Shown here piece after piece: positions 38,101 through 51,400 of a stretch of DNA of 64,000 nucleotides (positions within the stretch are counted from its first letter, which is position 1; each line of letters begins with the position of its first letter). Origin of the DNA: Sipunculus nudus. Its lineage: Eukaryota > Annelida > Sipuncula > Golfingiida > Sipunculidae. The notes under the pieces were generated by a model, which was not told where the DNA came from, did no database searches, and was given only the letters and a program-made list of their open reading frames with translations. The DNA lies in contig CM049311.1 of NCBI GenBank assembly GCA_026874595.1, positions 76,828,453 to 76,892,452 on the forward strand, read 5' to 3'. Both the position numbers and the translations under genes were made by a program.

Positions 38101-41100
38101 TGACGTGGAGACATCTTCAGGGGAGAATGAGAACTAAAACACAGCCACTATGACATCTGGAGACTTCTTCAGGGGGAAATAGAAACTAAAACGAGATCAC
38201 AGGAAGCTAAAAAATCATGAGGCGGAAGCAAAGTCAATAAATTCCACGAATTTGCTTGTATTTTTTTCCAGCATCTGTGGTCTAAGAAGAACATGAGTTG
38301 GAATCTCAGCATGGGAGTATTATTTTCCATGATTGGCCCCCAACTAGGCCAAGGAATAGTACTCTGCAGGCTTTATGGAAAGATTGTGTCCCACTGTCAA
38401 CACTCGAGTTTTGTTTCACTCACAAACAAGTGTGCCTTTAGAGGGTGACCCACTGAATGATTAGCATTGAGGGTGGTAACACACCCAGGAACCATGTGCA
38501 GTTGTTGTAAGCCTGGCTGTGTCTGGGATATTCATGTTGCTTACTCTGAAACTGAAAAATGAAGGCAGTTACCCCAACCAAAAAAAATAATTGTGATCAC
38601 CAAGATATATTTCGTTTTAGGTGATTAGTCTTATATTATCACATCGCCATCTGCAGTGTAGAACAGAGCTTGATGTCAGTTGACAAATCTATGAAATAAC
38701 CAAATGTACATTTAAATTGAGATTTTGGAACCTCCAACAAATGTTCAAACCCCTTTGACAAGTAGAGTCCTTGACTGTTTTCCAGAGCATCTTTTTAACC
38801 TCAAATTTGCAGCAAAAGATCTAGAAAGAAATGCAAAGAAAAGTGAAAAACAAGAAAGAGAAGAAAAGGTGAAACTTAAAAAGGTAAGTTGGGTTTCTTC
38901 ATGTTTCTACAATGCTTTTATTTTTGTTTTCCTAATTGTGGGATGGTCCACAACCCATGTTTATATTCCCTTTTTTGGTCCATACACCAAGATTCCTTTG
39001 TATATAAGTTACTTTACATTTGTGAATATGCCTTGATGATGTTCCTGATTCTGGATCATGTGCCGGATCCACACCAAAATCTTATTGATTCTTCTTTGAT
39101 CCATTCCCGATATGTCATGAAATTCCTGTGAGATTCCGTTCATGATCATATGAGTTATGTTTGAACAGAAAAACACACCTGAATGGGGATGATTGCATAT
39201 TAGCAATTAGACCTCAGTGAATGTAACATAAAAGAATGAAATAACATATACATGTGTCTTTGTTGCTCAGGCTATTGCAAAAGGCAACATGGAAGGGGCA
39301 AAAATCCATGCTGAAAACTCCATAAGACAGAAAAATCAGGCGTTAAACTACAGAAGGATGAGTGCCAGGGTAGATGCCGTAGCAGCAAGGGTACAGACTG
39401 CAGTCACAACAAAACAGGTATGAGCACATTTGGTTTATCACAAATGTGTAAGTGCCAAGAATGCATTGAATTATTGAATATTCAGTGTATTCACTTATTT
39501 TTAACAGGGAGAAAATTTATGATTTTGTTATAACCTCATTTATTCTCACTCTTTTGTTTTAGTATGAAATTTTTTTTTGTATGTGTTTTTAAATGTTATA
39601 ATAATAATTATTTTATTAAAATAAATATATTTATTATAATTATTAATATGATAAGTTACTGTTGATAATATCATAATAATTATATATTATATATATATAT
39701 TTATCCTATTTCCTTAACTGTTTGCAACAATTATTTTTTAGTATTTTTATTATCTTATCTTTTAATTACTATTATAACAGTACTAAGTTGAATAAGTTCA
39801 TATAGCATATTATGTCTTCCTATTATTTATCATGTAAGTTTTTTTTTATGAAATAATGATTCCTATATCTATTGTTATCCCTTATATATTATTTTATTAA
39901 ATGAAATGTTCTTATGAATAATCAGAAATACAGTGGACATTTGGACAACAAGTGATAAAGTAGTGACATTAACATATTTAAATCTAATATGATCAAATTT
40001 ATTTCAACAGATCTATTAATTATTTGAATTTTCCAGGTCACGTCATCCATGGCTGGGGTAGTTAAGGCAATGGAGGGTGCTATGAGGTCCATGAACTTAG
40101 AAAAGGTAGGGAATATGCCCACATTCCTGTCATAATAATATGGTGAATGGTTCGTATACTAGGTTGGTGGCTGCTCAGTGGTTAAGATATTGTATGCTGT
40201 GACCTGATGGTCCATGCTCTGGACCCCCTGACAGTGCCAATGGTGACATCCCAACAGAGGCTCAGAAATTTGCTATTATGTCTTTGTGATAGGTGATGAA
40301 TATATTTTTGTCCCCCATTTCTGCTGAATGGGCGAAATTGATTTGGGTTTATCTGCCTGACTCTCTGTCTGTCCGTCCATCAGGTTTTCATTTTCGTGCT
40401 GTAATTTTCCTAGATATTATTATATAAGCAGATTTGGGTCAGTGATTGGGCTCATGCATATATGGTTGAGATTGGTTTTGGAATGTCTGTCTGAAAATTT
40501 ATTATCACCAGCTCCAAAACAAACAAAAATTACAACATGTGAAGACAACATCAGGGGACAATGAAAACTAAAACACAGGCACTATGACATGTAGGGACAT
40601 CTTCAGGGGAAAATAAAAACTAAAACATCACAGGAAGCTAAAATAACAAGAGGTAGAAGCAGAGGACATAAATTCCACAAATTTGCTTGTTATCATGTTC
40701 ATAGTGAAGATGCCACACAGGATGTTAATGTTCATTATTAACTACAGCAAGCATAAGTAAACACTTTAATACTAATTATCACAGAGCATCCCATGCGGTC
40801 CCTATTTATACCTAGGTTCAGTAAGATGTCATCAAAACAAAGTTCTAGGGTACCCCGCACAGTTGTATATATGATGTTTACACACCAGGTCACAAGCACC
40901 TACTGTCAAGTGTGCACAACAGAACATTTTAAATCATCCCTTTGCCTGAGGCTGTTACTACTAACTTGTTTTATGAAATTCACATTGCCCTTAATATAAT
41001 ATTTTCTGGTCATGTAGTAAGTTTCATTTTCTGATATTATACAGTGTCACCTAGAGGCCTTTGGCCCATCATTTTCTGAAAGAACTTAAATTAGTAAAAT

Positions 41101-44100
41101 TAATATACGTTTAATCTATGCATACAGTGAAAAGACTATTAATACAGTTGAAATTTTTGAGGCAATAAAAACAAGCTATTATGATATGCCCAGGATGTTT
41201 TCCAACCAGAAATAAATTACGAGTATGGATCATGTAAATTATTGTGTGTTTTGCAGATCACTCAGCTGATGGACCGGTTTGAGCAGCAGTTTGAGAATCT
41301 GGATGTCCAGTCTCAGGTGATGGAGAACACGATGAGTGCCTCCTCCACCCTGACGGTCCCTCAGAACGAAGTCGATAGTCTCATGACTCAGGTGGCTGAT
41401 GAAGCAGGGTAAGGATATACAGTCAGTCTCTTTACAGACCATATTCATTGAACACAGCATAAGGATATACAGTAAGTCTCTTTACAGACCATATTTATTG
41501 AACACAGGGTAAGGATATACAGTCAGTATCTTTACAGACCATATTTATTGAATGCAGGGTATTGATATACAGTAAGTCTCTTTACAGACCATATTCATTG
41601 ACTGCAGGTTAAAGGATATACAGTCAGTCTCTTTACAGACCATATTTATTATAGAAACAGAAAGCACTCAGAGAGCCTCAACATTGTACAGATCTGTATC
41701 CAGGTAACCACACAAGGTTAACCCCCAAATGTAACTAATCCCCCCCCCAACATATAATCTCTTCTTCCCTGACTCACAGCCTAGCCTTTCTTTTAATTTT
41801 ATGCCAATTAATCAACAGCTTTTGGAGATATTCTGTGGACAGTTAAACAAACAGGTAATGTTCATACTAAAAAGGATTTAATTTCGCTTACCTATAGTCT
41901 TGTATTCAGATCTGAACTAAGGTTTAATCAGTCCACCTTGGAATTTAGGCTTTGATTCCTTGGCCCATGGCCCACCCTTACAAAATTTAATCTAAATTCA
42001 ATGAAAAATGATGAAGAACATAAATGGTCAAATAGGCAGAAACATACATTGGTTAGTATGTAACCTCTGCCACTTTAATAAGGGCTTCTAAATAAGTTTT
42101 AAATGTGCTCAGGTCTGATGGTGTGACTGAATGGTGAGCCCAGTGTGAAGTCTTGTTACCATCACTATCTGTCTTACTTTCTCAGATACATGTCTTCTTA
42201 CTCTTGATCAGATGTTTCTATGCATGCCTATTCATAGTCAAGTATATAGGGTGGAAATCAAAAAGGGATGAATCAGGGGGTTCATAAAACCCTTACTGGG
42301 AGAAATAACTTTTTATAAGGCTACGTTAAGTTTAAGAGGATCAGGCTTAAGTAAAAAATTGGTTAACACAGAAACATCTTAATTCAGTTTGAGTCAATGA
42401 TATGATATATATGATGTTGTTACCTGTATTTTTTATTTTCCAGGCTTGAGCTGAACATGGATTTACCTCAGGCTGGCACAGGGACGGTACAGTCTACGGC
42501 CTCCGCCTCAGCATCACAGGAACAAGTGAGTCGGTCGCTGAACCAGATGACATTCAGTGAACTCATACCACCACCATGCAGCGTTCCCTTGACAGGGTGT
42601 TAATATTTATGTTTGCCACTAAAATAAAATATGATCATATACACCATAGACATAAACTTAGTGCCGGCTCTTGTCACAATTACCCTGTAAGGTATTTGGG
42701 ATGAATAGACTGTTTCCACCCCACTTGTTACATCTGTTGGTGAAAATGACAATAACAGTGCGGGTCTGTTATATTTTCTAAAAAAGAGACTATTTGCTAT
42801 GTCCAAAAAGATGAAAATAAAAAAGTTCTGTCTTAGCATTAGAGGTGGGGTTCCTATGTCTGTGGTATGTATCTGCTTTCATTTAACAAAACCTGCAATG
42901 CTGGCTCAAACAACCCAGCCCAGCAGACGGCTTTTATGTGTGTTGCACATGCTAGGGGAAATGGTCTGTTCCTGACATTTGCATAATAGTCCATCGACCA
43001 ACCCGCTGTGTAACCACAGAATGCATAAAAAAGGTTTACAAAACAACATCAAACCATTCTGAGGTGTTCAATAACTCATTTGTACAATTTTTAGCTCAGC
43101 TGACTCTAAGTCCTCTGAGCTATAGTCTTTGTCCATTGTCCGTTGTTCCTCTGTCTGTCCGTCCGTAGATGTGGCACGTTTTGAAACCATAAGACCTAGG
43201 AATCCAAAATTCAGCATAATGTTAGATGTCCCCAAGATCCTCCTACCAAAGTGAAAACTTGGTCTTTGCGACTTCGTTCCTTTGAGAAATTAAGGAAAAA
43301 CCTCATTCTTTATTAAAAACCTATTTTCACACTTCAGGACTGCCTAATTTCAAAACCACTCATCTGTTTTTCCTTATATTTACCATAAATAATCCTTTAT
43401 ATAGTTCCTATGTACATGCCAGAAATTAGGTCTGTATTATATTATTTAAAAAAGTTATGGGCCCAAACATAATGCATTTCATAAATAATCAGGAAAAAAA
43501 TTTGATCACTTAACACAAAACTTGTTAAAGCTAAGCACTTTTTTCCCAGTAATATTACTTTTATTAATCAAAATTAAATTGTATACCCAAAATTAGATCA
43601 AAATCTTAAAAATATTTTAAAATATTAGCAAAAATAAAAAATTGGTACCTTAAATTTTGCCCAACTTTGACCATGGCATGTTTTTTTCCTGTAACTACTG
43701 TGGATTTAATTTTCTAAGAATGATTTTGTCTGCATTTCAACTGTTAACACCAAAAATTTGAAACCAGTTGATCAAAAACTGTAGATTTTATTCCAGTTTT
43801 CAAGCACCATGTCACATATTGTTTACATCAAGCTAGTGTTATGCAGTTTGCTAGAGCTCAGCTCCCGAGCTTCAGCTCTAAGTTCCTTAAATTTGGCATA
43901 CAGTTAGATGTCTTCAAAATCCCCTATCATGCAAAGTTTGACTCAAATCATGACTTAATTCCTTTGAGATTTTAATAAAAAACGTTCATTTTTCCATTAA
44001 AAATCCATTGTTACACTTTAAGACTGCCTAATATCAAAACCACTGATCTGACTTTAATCATATATAACATACATATTTTTCTATACATTCGCTATGAACA

Positions 44101-45312
44101 TGCCAGAAATGATGTCAGTATTGCATATTTTTTTTTAAGTTATGGGCCCAAACATAATGCACTTTTTAAAAAATCAAGAAATATATTTACTCACCTAAGA
44201 TGAGAATTGCTGAAGCTGGAGACTTTTTTTCAGGAATATAACTTTATTTAATCAAGATTCAGTTGTTTACCCAAAATTAGATCTGAATTTTGCAAATATT
44301 TTAAGTTATTAGCATAAATAAAAAATCAATACCTTAAATTTTGTCCAAATTTGGCAATGGTACGTTTTTTCCCTGTAAGCACTGTTGATTTAATTTTCAC
44401 AGCATATATACATAAGGATTTAATCTGTTAAAATCTGAAATTTCAAAGGAATTGATTGAAAAGAGTAGCTTTTATTCAAGTTTTCATACACCATGTCAAG
44501 TGTTGTTTACATCTAGCCCACCTAGTAGTACAGCCTTGCATTATGTAAGCCACCCAAGGCAGCTTGCCTTGGCTCAGCTTGGCCACTACTAGCAGGCTTC
44601 CCCTCTGCCCTGCACACCCCCCCCCCCCCCCAGATGGTGCATTAACTAGATAAAAGTTATAATTTTCTGTATTTCATTTTATTCTTGGCTATGCAATGCT
44701 ACATTTTAGATTTTGTATTTACCACCAGGGTTACAATGATTAAAGTGCACTTTTAATTGTGTCCACAAAGTGGTGCATTGCTATGTGGATGTTCATCAGA
44801 GTGCTCATTAAAGATTTTAATGTGTTTGACTTATAACTCATGGTTGTATCAGTTGTTACATGATACTGGCTAAATAATCAAAATTTATATTGCTGATCCT
44901 TTATTTCAGTTCATAAAATTAAACATTCCCAGTTTGCTCCTGGTATAATATATTGGGTGTTTTGATCCTTGGATTAATTTTAACACATGTATTAGTTTCA
45001 TAGTTGAGAATACTTTTTTTTCCTGATACCATTTAAAAAATTAAAAATATTTAAATTTTTCCTGTTAGTGCTGTGGATTTAATTTTCACAGCATGTACAC
45101 ATTAGCATTTCATCTGTTAAAATCTGAAATTTGAAACTAATTGATCAAAAACTGTAGATTTTATTCAAGTTTCCAGGTACCAAGTCTTCATTGTTTACAT
45201 CAGGTCAGTATAAATGCAGTGTACTGGGCAGTTACATACACCTTCAGGTCTGACCTACTGCCACTGTGAGTGTCTGGGTCAGGCTGGGTCAGGCAGTAAT
45301 TACCAGAGAGCC

Positions 45313-45349
<37 letters not shown>

Positions 45350-45406
45350 GGTATTCCAGCTCTCTCTTTCTCTCTCTCTTTCTCTCTCTCTCTATCCCTC
45401 TCCTCT

Positions 45407-45452
<46 letters not shown>

Positions 45453-48400
45453 CCTTATTGCCTCCCTTCCTCCCTCCATCCCATTCTGTTGACAGGTACT
45501 ATAAACTAGATACATTAGCTATAAATGTTGATGCAATTTAGAAATGTGAAATTTATAGTATCATTCGTAAACCTGGATAAAAATTATGTAATAAAAAAAA
45601 GTAATAAATGCAAATATTGTTAATTTTTTATTGGCTCAGTAGAATGGGGAAAAAAATGATTTGCTTTGTTTCTCCATCTTCCTGTCTGTTTTAAATATTT
45701 AATGTTCATGAATAAACTTTTTTTTTATAAGCACTGTTGAATTAAATTTCATATCCTGTATGTATATGCAAGGGAGTTGTAACTCTCACCATCCCCTTCT
45801 TCATCCCACTGAGGCTTTGCTCCTTGGCACTGTGAACAATAGTTCTATGGCTATAGCATAAAATTTAATAATTAAAGAAAACATCTGCAGAGAGACCGAG
45901 GCGTTGTAACTCTGATCATAACACAACCCCCCCCCCCCCCCCCCCCATCAAGTCATTGCACCTGTGGAGTGGGGACGTTATGGCAACTGTATACATATCA
46001 TAAAATTGATAAAAAAGGTTTACCAAATAAATTGGATTTCATCAGACAAATGTGTAAACTGTTGAACTGTCAACAGCTTATCAAAAATGTAAGTAATGGA
46101 AAGGCATGGTCAGATCTCAAATATTATTTGCAACATTTTCTTCAATCATATAAACCAACCATGGCCCAAATTACCTCTTCCTCTCAAACTTTATCTACAT
46201 TTCATCATATTTTTAATATTTTAACCTTCTAGGTGGTTCAGTAATGTTGACCATTTGTCCATAGGTACCTATATACATGCCAGAAATTATGTCAATATTG
46301 TGTAATATGTAGACGTGAGGGTCATCAAAATAATGTACCTTGTCAAGACCGATCTTGTCAAGATATCATGTCATACAGTCACAAATTCATAAATCCCCTC
46401 ATCAGCATAGTTAATCATAACCTTGTATCTGTCAAATTGAAAGCTTGCAGTTTTCCATACACTATAGATCCTTCAACCAATAGCCTTATCATCATTATAC
46501 CACTGCTTAGTATACTGTCATTGCATTCATATTTGCTCAAATAAATTTTTTTCGACCCCTCCCAAATAAATAAAAAATAAACCACCATATTTTACTCCAT
46601 ATAAATCCATCAGTCAGATTATTTCATATATCATTTACTCACATATTACATTATATTCCTTTATAAAAGCCCAACATGACCATGATATTCATAAGATTTT
46701 TCTACTCAATATAGTATAACAATGGTGATACATTTATAGTCCAATCATGATCAGCTGAGCGCCGTGACCCATGGGTCCCTTGTTATTATTAGAATTGCAT
46801 GTTATTTGTAAATATAGTTGAAAATTGACCACATTTGAAGTTTTGCCCTTGAACTGTAAGAACTGTAACCTTGATGGTCAAATGCCTCCTTTGCAACCAG
46901 GTGATTCTGAAACCTTGGACCATGGTCATACTTTCTAGCATGGTTGCTAGCCTTTAACAAAAAATGCCATAAACATTTTTTTTAGGGTCTTGACCCGGTC
47001 AATTATAATATGTCCTGCTTAATGTGAAGGAAGAATATAATTGCTTTAGGAACGCCAGTAGTGTCACTGCATATAGGCAATCACAAATCATGTATTCAGG
47101 AAGATTGGATTGATCGCAGTGGTGCAATTGATTTATCAGTATCCATCAAAATGTGATGCCCTGTGCTCCTAAATAGTACCAAATTTGTTCACCAGATGTC
47201 AGCATCAGTCAGCATGGTATTTGCAACAGATATATGTAGAGTAATCTGTACATTCACATCTAGCTCCAGATCATGTACAACATTTTATCAAGATTTTCTT
47301 GCCTGAGGGTCTACCTCTAAACAAAAATTGATTGAAGTCTTTAAATATCCTTTCATGATATCTTGTGTGAAGATAGACAGACAGGAATTTTATGCAGAAT
47401 GAGAGACAGCAGTGAAAGTTTGACCCTTCTTGTAGGAGATAATATCTGACTTCTTGGTCAGTGCCTGTTGAATTCAAATAAACATCAGAATAACATAACA
47501 TGTCATCCATATTGATGCTGTTACTTCATCTTCATTACAAAGTACATGGACAAAGCACTGTAATAATAGCTTGTTATAGTTATATTAAGAAAAAGACAAA
47601 AAAAAAAAAACATACAGAAAAACTTGTAAGAGGATGTATTTTCAAAGGAAGCTGAAAGAGTATCATGTCAAGTATTGTCAGCCATTGAATGTGCATTATA
47701 AGCTGCTGATATCTGGTAACAGATTGAGAAATCAAGCATGTAAAACTTGGATTCATGCTGCATCCTATGTGCCAAGGTCCATATTATTGTGCAAAACCAA
47801 ATTCATGAATGTTGTAATGTTACTACTAACTAGTGACCTATAGATGTATATGTCAAGGCCCAGATCCCGATCTTGACCAATCGGGATTTGGTCCGACCTA
47901 AACCCTGATTGGCCTCTGGCCCAGCCCTTATCAAGACCAGATCCCGATCGGGAATTGGTCCAGACCAAATGGTGATCGGGATCTGGGCTGGACCAATTCT
48001 TGATTGGTCCAGACAAAATTTGGATCGGGATTCAGTCTTGCCTCAACCCTGATCGGGATCTGGTCAGGACCAGTTCCTGATTGAGATCCATGGCAGACTA
48101 GAGCAGGCTTTTGGCGTAAACATTATATTCCATAAGGTTAAGACATGAAAATAATAAACCAAGTTGTGTAAAAAATATTATTTTATATATATTAATATAT
48201 GTAATAAAAATATGAATATATAAATATACATAGTTGAAAATTTTGATAAGAGAAGTTATAAATTGTTGGTATTCATGAAATCAGGACTTTTCACTAGAAT
48301 GTAAGCTGTTTATGAGTTGATACAAGTTAAGAATATCCATATTTGAAAACTGGGGACTGAAAAACTTCATATGATAACTTAACTTCTTATATATGTAATC

Positions 48401-51400
48401 AATCTAACAATTTATTCTACCTACAAAACGCATAAAATATATACACTTATTTACACAGTGAGTAAGCTTAAACTAGTTCAGTTGTTTTATAAAAAAATGA
48501 GTAAACAATAAAAAAAACTGGAAATAATGATTCAACTTGAAAAATTATACAAGGACTTGAAAAATAATTTCAATAAATATAATCACTAAATTAATTCAAA
48601 CTTAAATATAAGTTAAGTTATTAAGGTAGAATAATTAACACTGACAACAAACTAAATTAAGATTTGTCATTACTTATTAAGTAATAATTTCAGACATCAT
48701 GTCGGGGATATAGGCATGCTCTGAATCTAGCTCAGGGCTGACCTGAACCTTGATAAGTTCAGACAGGAACTCATTCGTTTTCCTAAAAGTTAATGATCGG
48801 GGTTTAGGCCATAACAAATCCTGATTGGCATCTAGTCTGGACCAATCGGCCCCAGTTATTCTCTTGGCAGTAATTTGAATGTGGTTATGGTTATTCGGGT
48901 CCATCTCAGGGAGTCCATTTAACCAGACAATTATATTAAAAAATGCAAGATATTGTGGCTCAGGGGTAGAGCAGGGGTCCAAGCTAGTAGATTATGAGTT
49001 TGAATCTAAGCTGAGGCTGTGAGATTTTTCACGGTCGACCCCCCCCCCCCCCCCCCCCCCCCCCACCCCCAGGGTGAGCCCACTGCAATCTTAAGTTAAT
49101 GGGGGGGGGGGGGGGGACTGTGCCCAACAGTCATGTTTCACTCACAAACGAGTCCGCCTTTCGGGGGTTCCTCAGTGTTATGACCCAGAAGTGGGGATGA
49201 CACACACCCAAGACCTGCAGGAGTGGTACATTGAGCCTGGTTTTAACCTGTTTAACCATGTAGAAAATAAATCCTGTGGATAGATTCACTGAATGCTACA
49301 GCAATGACATGATCATGACTTAAAAGGTTAATTTGGATCAGTGATGTAGTTGAGTCCATGTCAAATGCAAGTCTGAGTCCAGACTGCTCAGGTCCTAGTC
49401 CAAGTCTGAGCCCTTGAAGTTTGAGTCCAAGTCCACCTTCTTTGAGTCAGAGTCTTTATGAAACTGATTCCAAGTCTCAAGGTGGACTAGACTGATTTCT
49501 TGAGTTTTTAGCTCAGCTGACTTTCAGTCATGCTGAGCTTTAGCGATCACTCTTTGTCCGTCGTCTGTCTGTCTGTCTGTCCGTCTGTCTGTCTGTCCGT
49601 TAACCTGGCACAAATCGTAACTGCTGGACTTAGAATCTTGTAACTTATTATTCTGAGAGGTCAATAAAAATCTCCTTGGAAACCAAAAATTAGGTCTCTG
49701 TTACCCATATCCTTCGAGCTATTGGGCCCCAAAGTACCCCCCAGAATAGTCAAAAATTTCATACAAAAACTTCAATAATTCGTTAACTACATCACTGATG
49801 GTCATGATTTTTGGCATACATATTGATCATGAGATGTTCCATCAGTTCCTGCAGACTGGTGGAGCCACCTGTATTTTTGATTTTTTACGAATTTTTTTCT
49901 CTATTTTTGAGACCTTTAAAAATGTGGAGATCTGTTAACAAGGCACAAATCGTAAAGACTGGACCTAGAATCTTCATCCTTGACACAGTGAGAGACCTAT
50001 GAAAAGCCTCCATGAAAACCAGAAATTAGGTCTCTGTTACCCATATCCTTCCAGCTAAGGGGCCCCAAAGTACCCCCAGAATAGTTAAAAATTTCATACA
50101 AAAACTTCAAAATCTCATTAACTACATCACTGATGGTCATGATTTTTGGCATACATATTGATCATGAGATGTTTCATCAGTTTCTGCAGACTGGTGGCGC
50201 CACCTGTATTTTTCTATTTTTTACGAATTGTTTTCTCTATTTTTAGACCTTTAAAAATGTGAACATCTGATAACAGGGCACAAATTGTAAAGACTGGACC
50301 TAGAATCTTCATTCTTGACACACAGGGAGACCCATAAAAAGTCTCCATGGAAACCTGAAATTAAGTCTCTGTTACCCATATCCTTTGAGCTGTGGGGCTT
50401 CCAATTACCCCCCAGAATAATGGAAAATTTGATAAAGACTGCAACATCTCAATAACTACAACACTGATGGTCATGATTTTTGGCATACATATTGATCAAG
50501 AGGTGTTCCATCAGTTCCTGCAGACTGGTGCCGCCACCTGTATTTTTTTAAATTTTTACGAATTTTTTTTCTCTATTTTTGAGACCTTTAAGGATGTAGT
50601 TATCTGTCAACAGGGTACAAATCGTAACAACTGGACCTAGAATCTTCATTCTTGACACACAGGGAGACCCATGAAAAGTCTCCATGGAAAGCTGAAATTA
50701 GGTCTCTGGTACTCATATCCTTTGAGCTATGGCACTCCAAAGTACAGCTGGGAATAATGGAAAATTTGATACAAAAGCTGAAGTATCTGAACAACTAATG
50801 CAGAGATCACCATAATTATTTGCATGGATAATGGTCATAGAATGTTCTGTCAGTTTCTGCAAAATGTTGGCAGTCCTATATTTGTTTGGGTTTTTTTACA
50901 AATTTTTTTTCTCTACTTTTGTGACCTTTAAAGATATGAACATCTGTTAACAGGGCACAAATCGTATAGACTGGACCTAGAATCTTCATTTTTGACACAC
51001 AGGGAGACCAATGAAAAGTCTCCATGGAAAACTGAAATTAGGTCTCTGTTACCCATATCCTTTAAGCTGTATGGCTCCAAAATACTCCTAAGAATAATGC
51101 AAAATTTGATACAAAAACTGCAGTATCTCAATAACTACAACACTGATGGTCATGATTTTTGCCATACATATTGATCATGAGGTGTTCCATCAGTTTCTGC
51201 AGACTGGGTGCGCCACCTCTATTTTTTCAAATTTTTACGATTTTTTTTTCTCTATTTTTGAGACCTTTAAAATTGTGGTTATCAGTCAACAGGGTACAAA
51301 TCGTAACAACTGGACCTAGAATATTCATTCTTGTCATGCAAGGAGGCCCATGAAGAGTGTCTGTGGAAACCTGAAATTAGGTCTCTGTTTCCCATCCTTA

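Noticed and set aside
40160-40275. Possible further tRNA-derived SINE in CHMP1B intron 4
   Set aside because: A CTCAGTGGTTAAGATAT word looks A-box-like, but no acceptable B box follows and no sibling copy was found.
45214-45541. Ser/Leu-rich and Arg/Glu-rich open frames
   Set aside because: Translation of a CT microsatellite on both strands.
45969-46232. 87-codon frame inside D1
   Set aside because: Low-complexity AT-rich translation without motifs, inside a diverged element.
49811-51353. Recurring short frames with the consensus ILIMRCSISFCRL
   Set aside because: They recur once per 340-bp unit only because the DNA repeats; frames are broken in most units.
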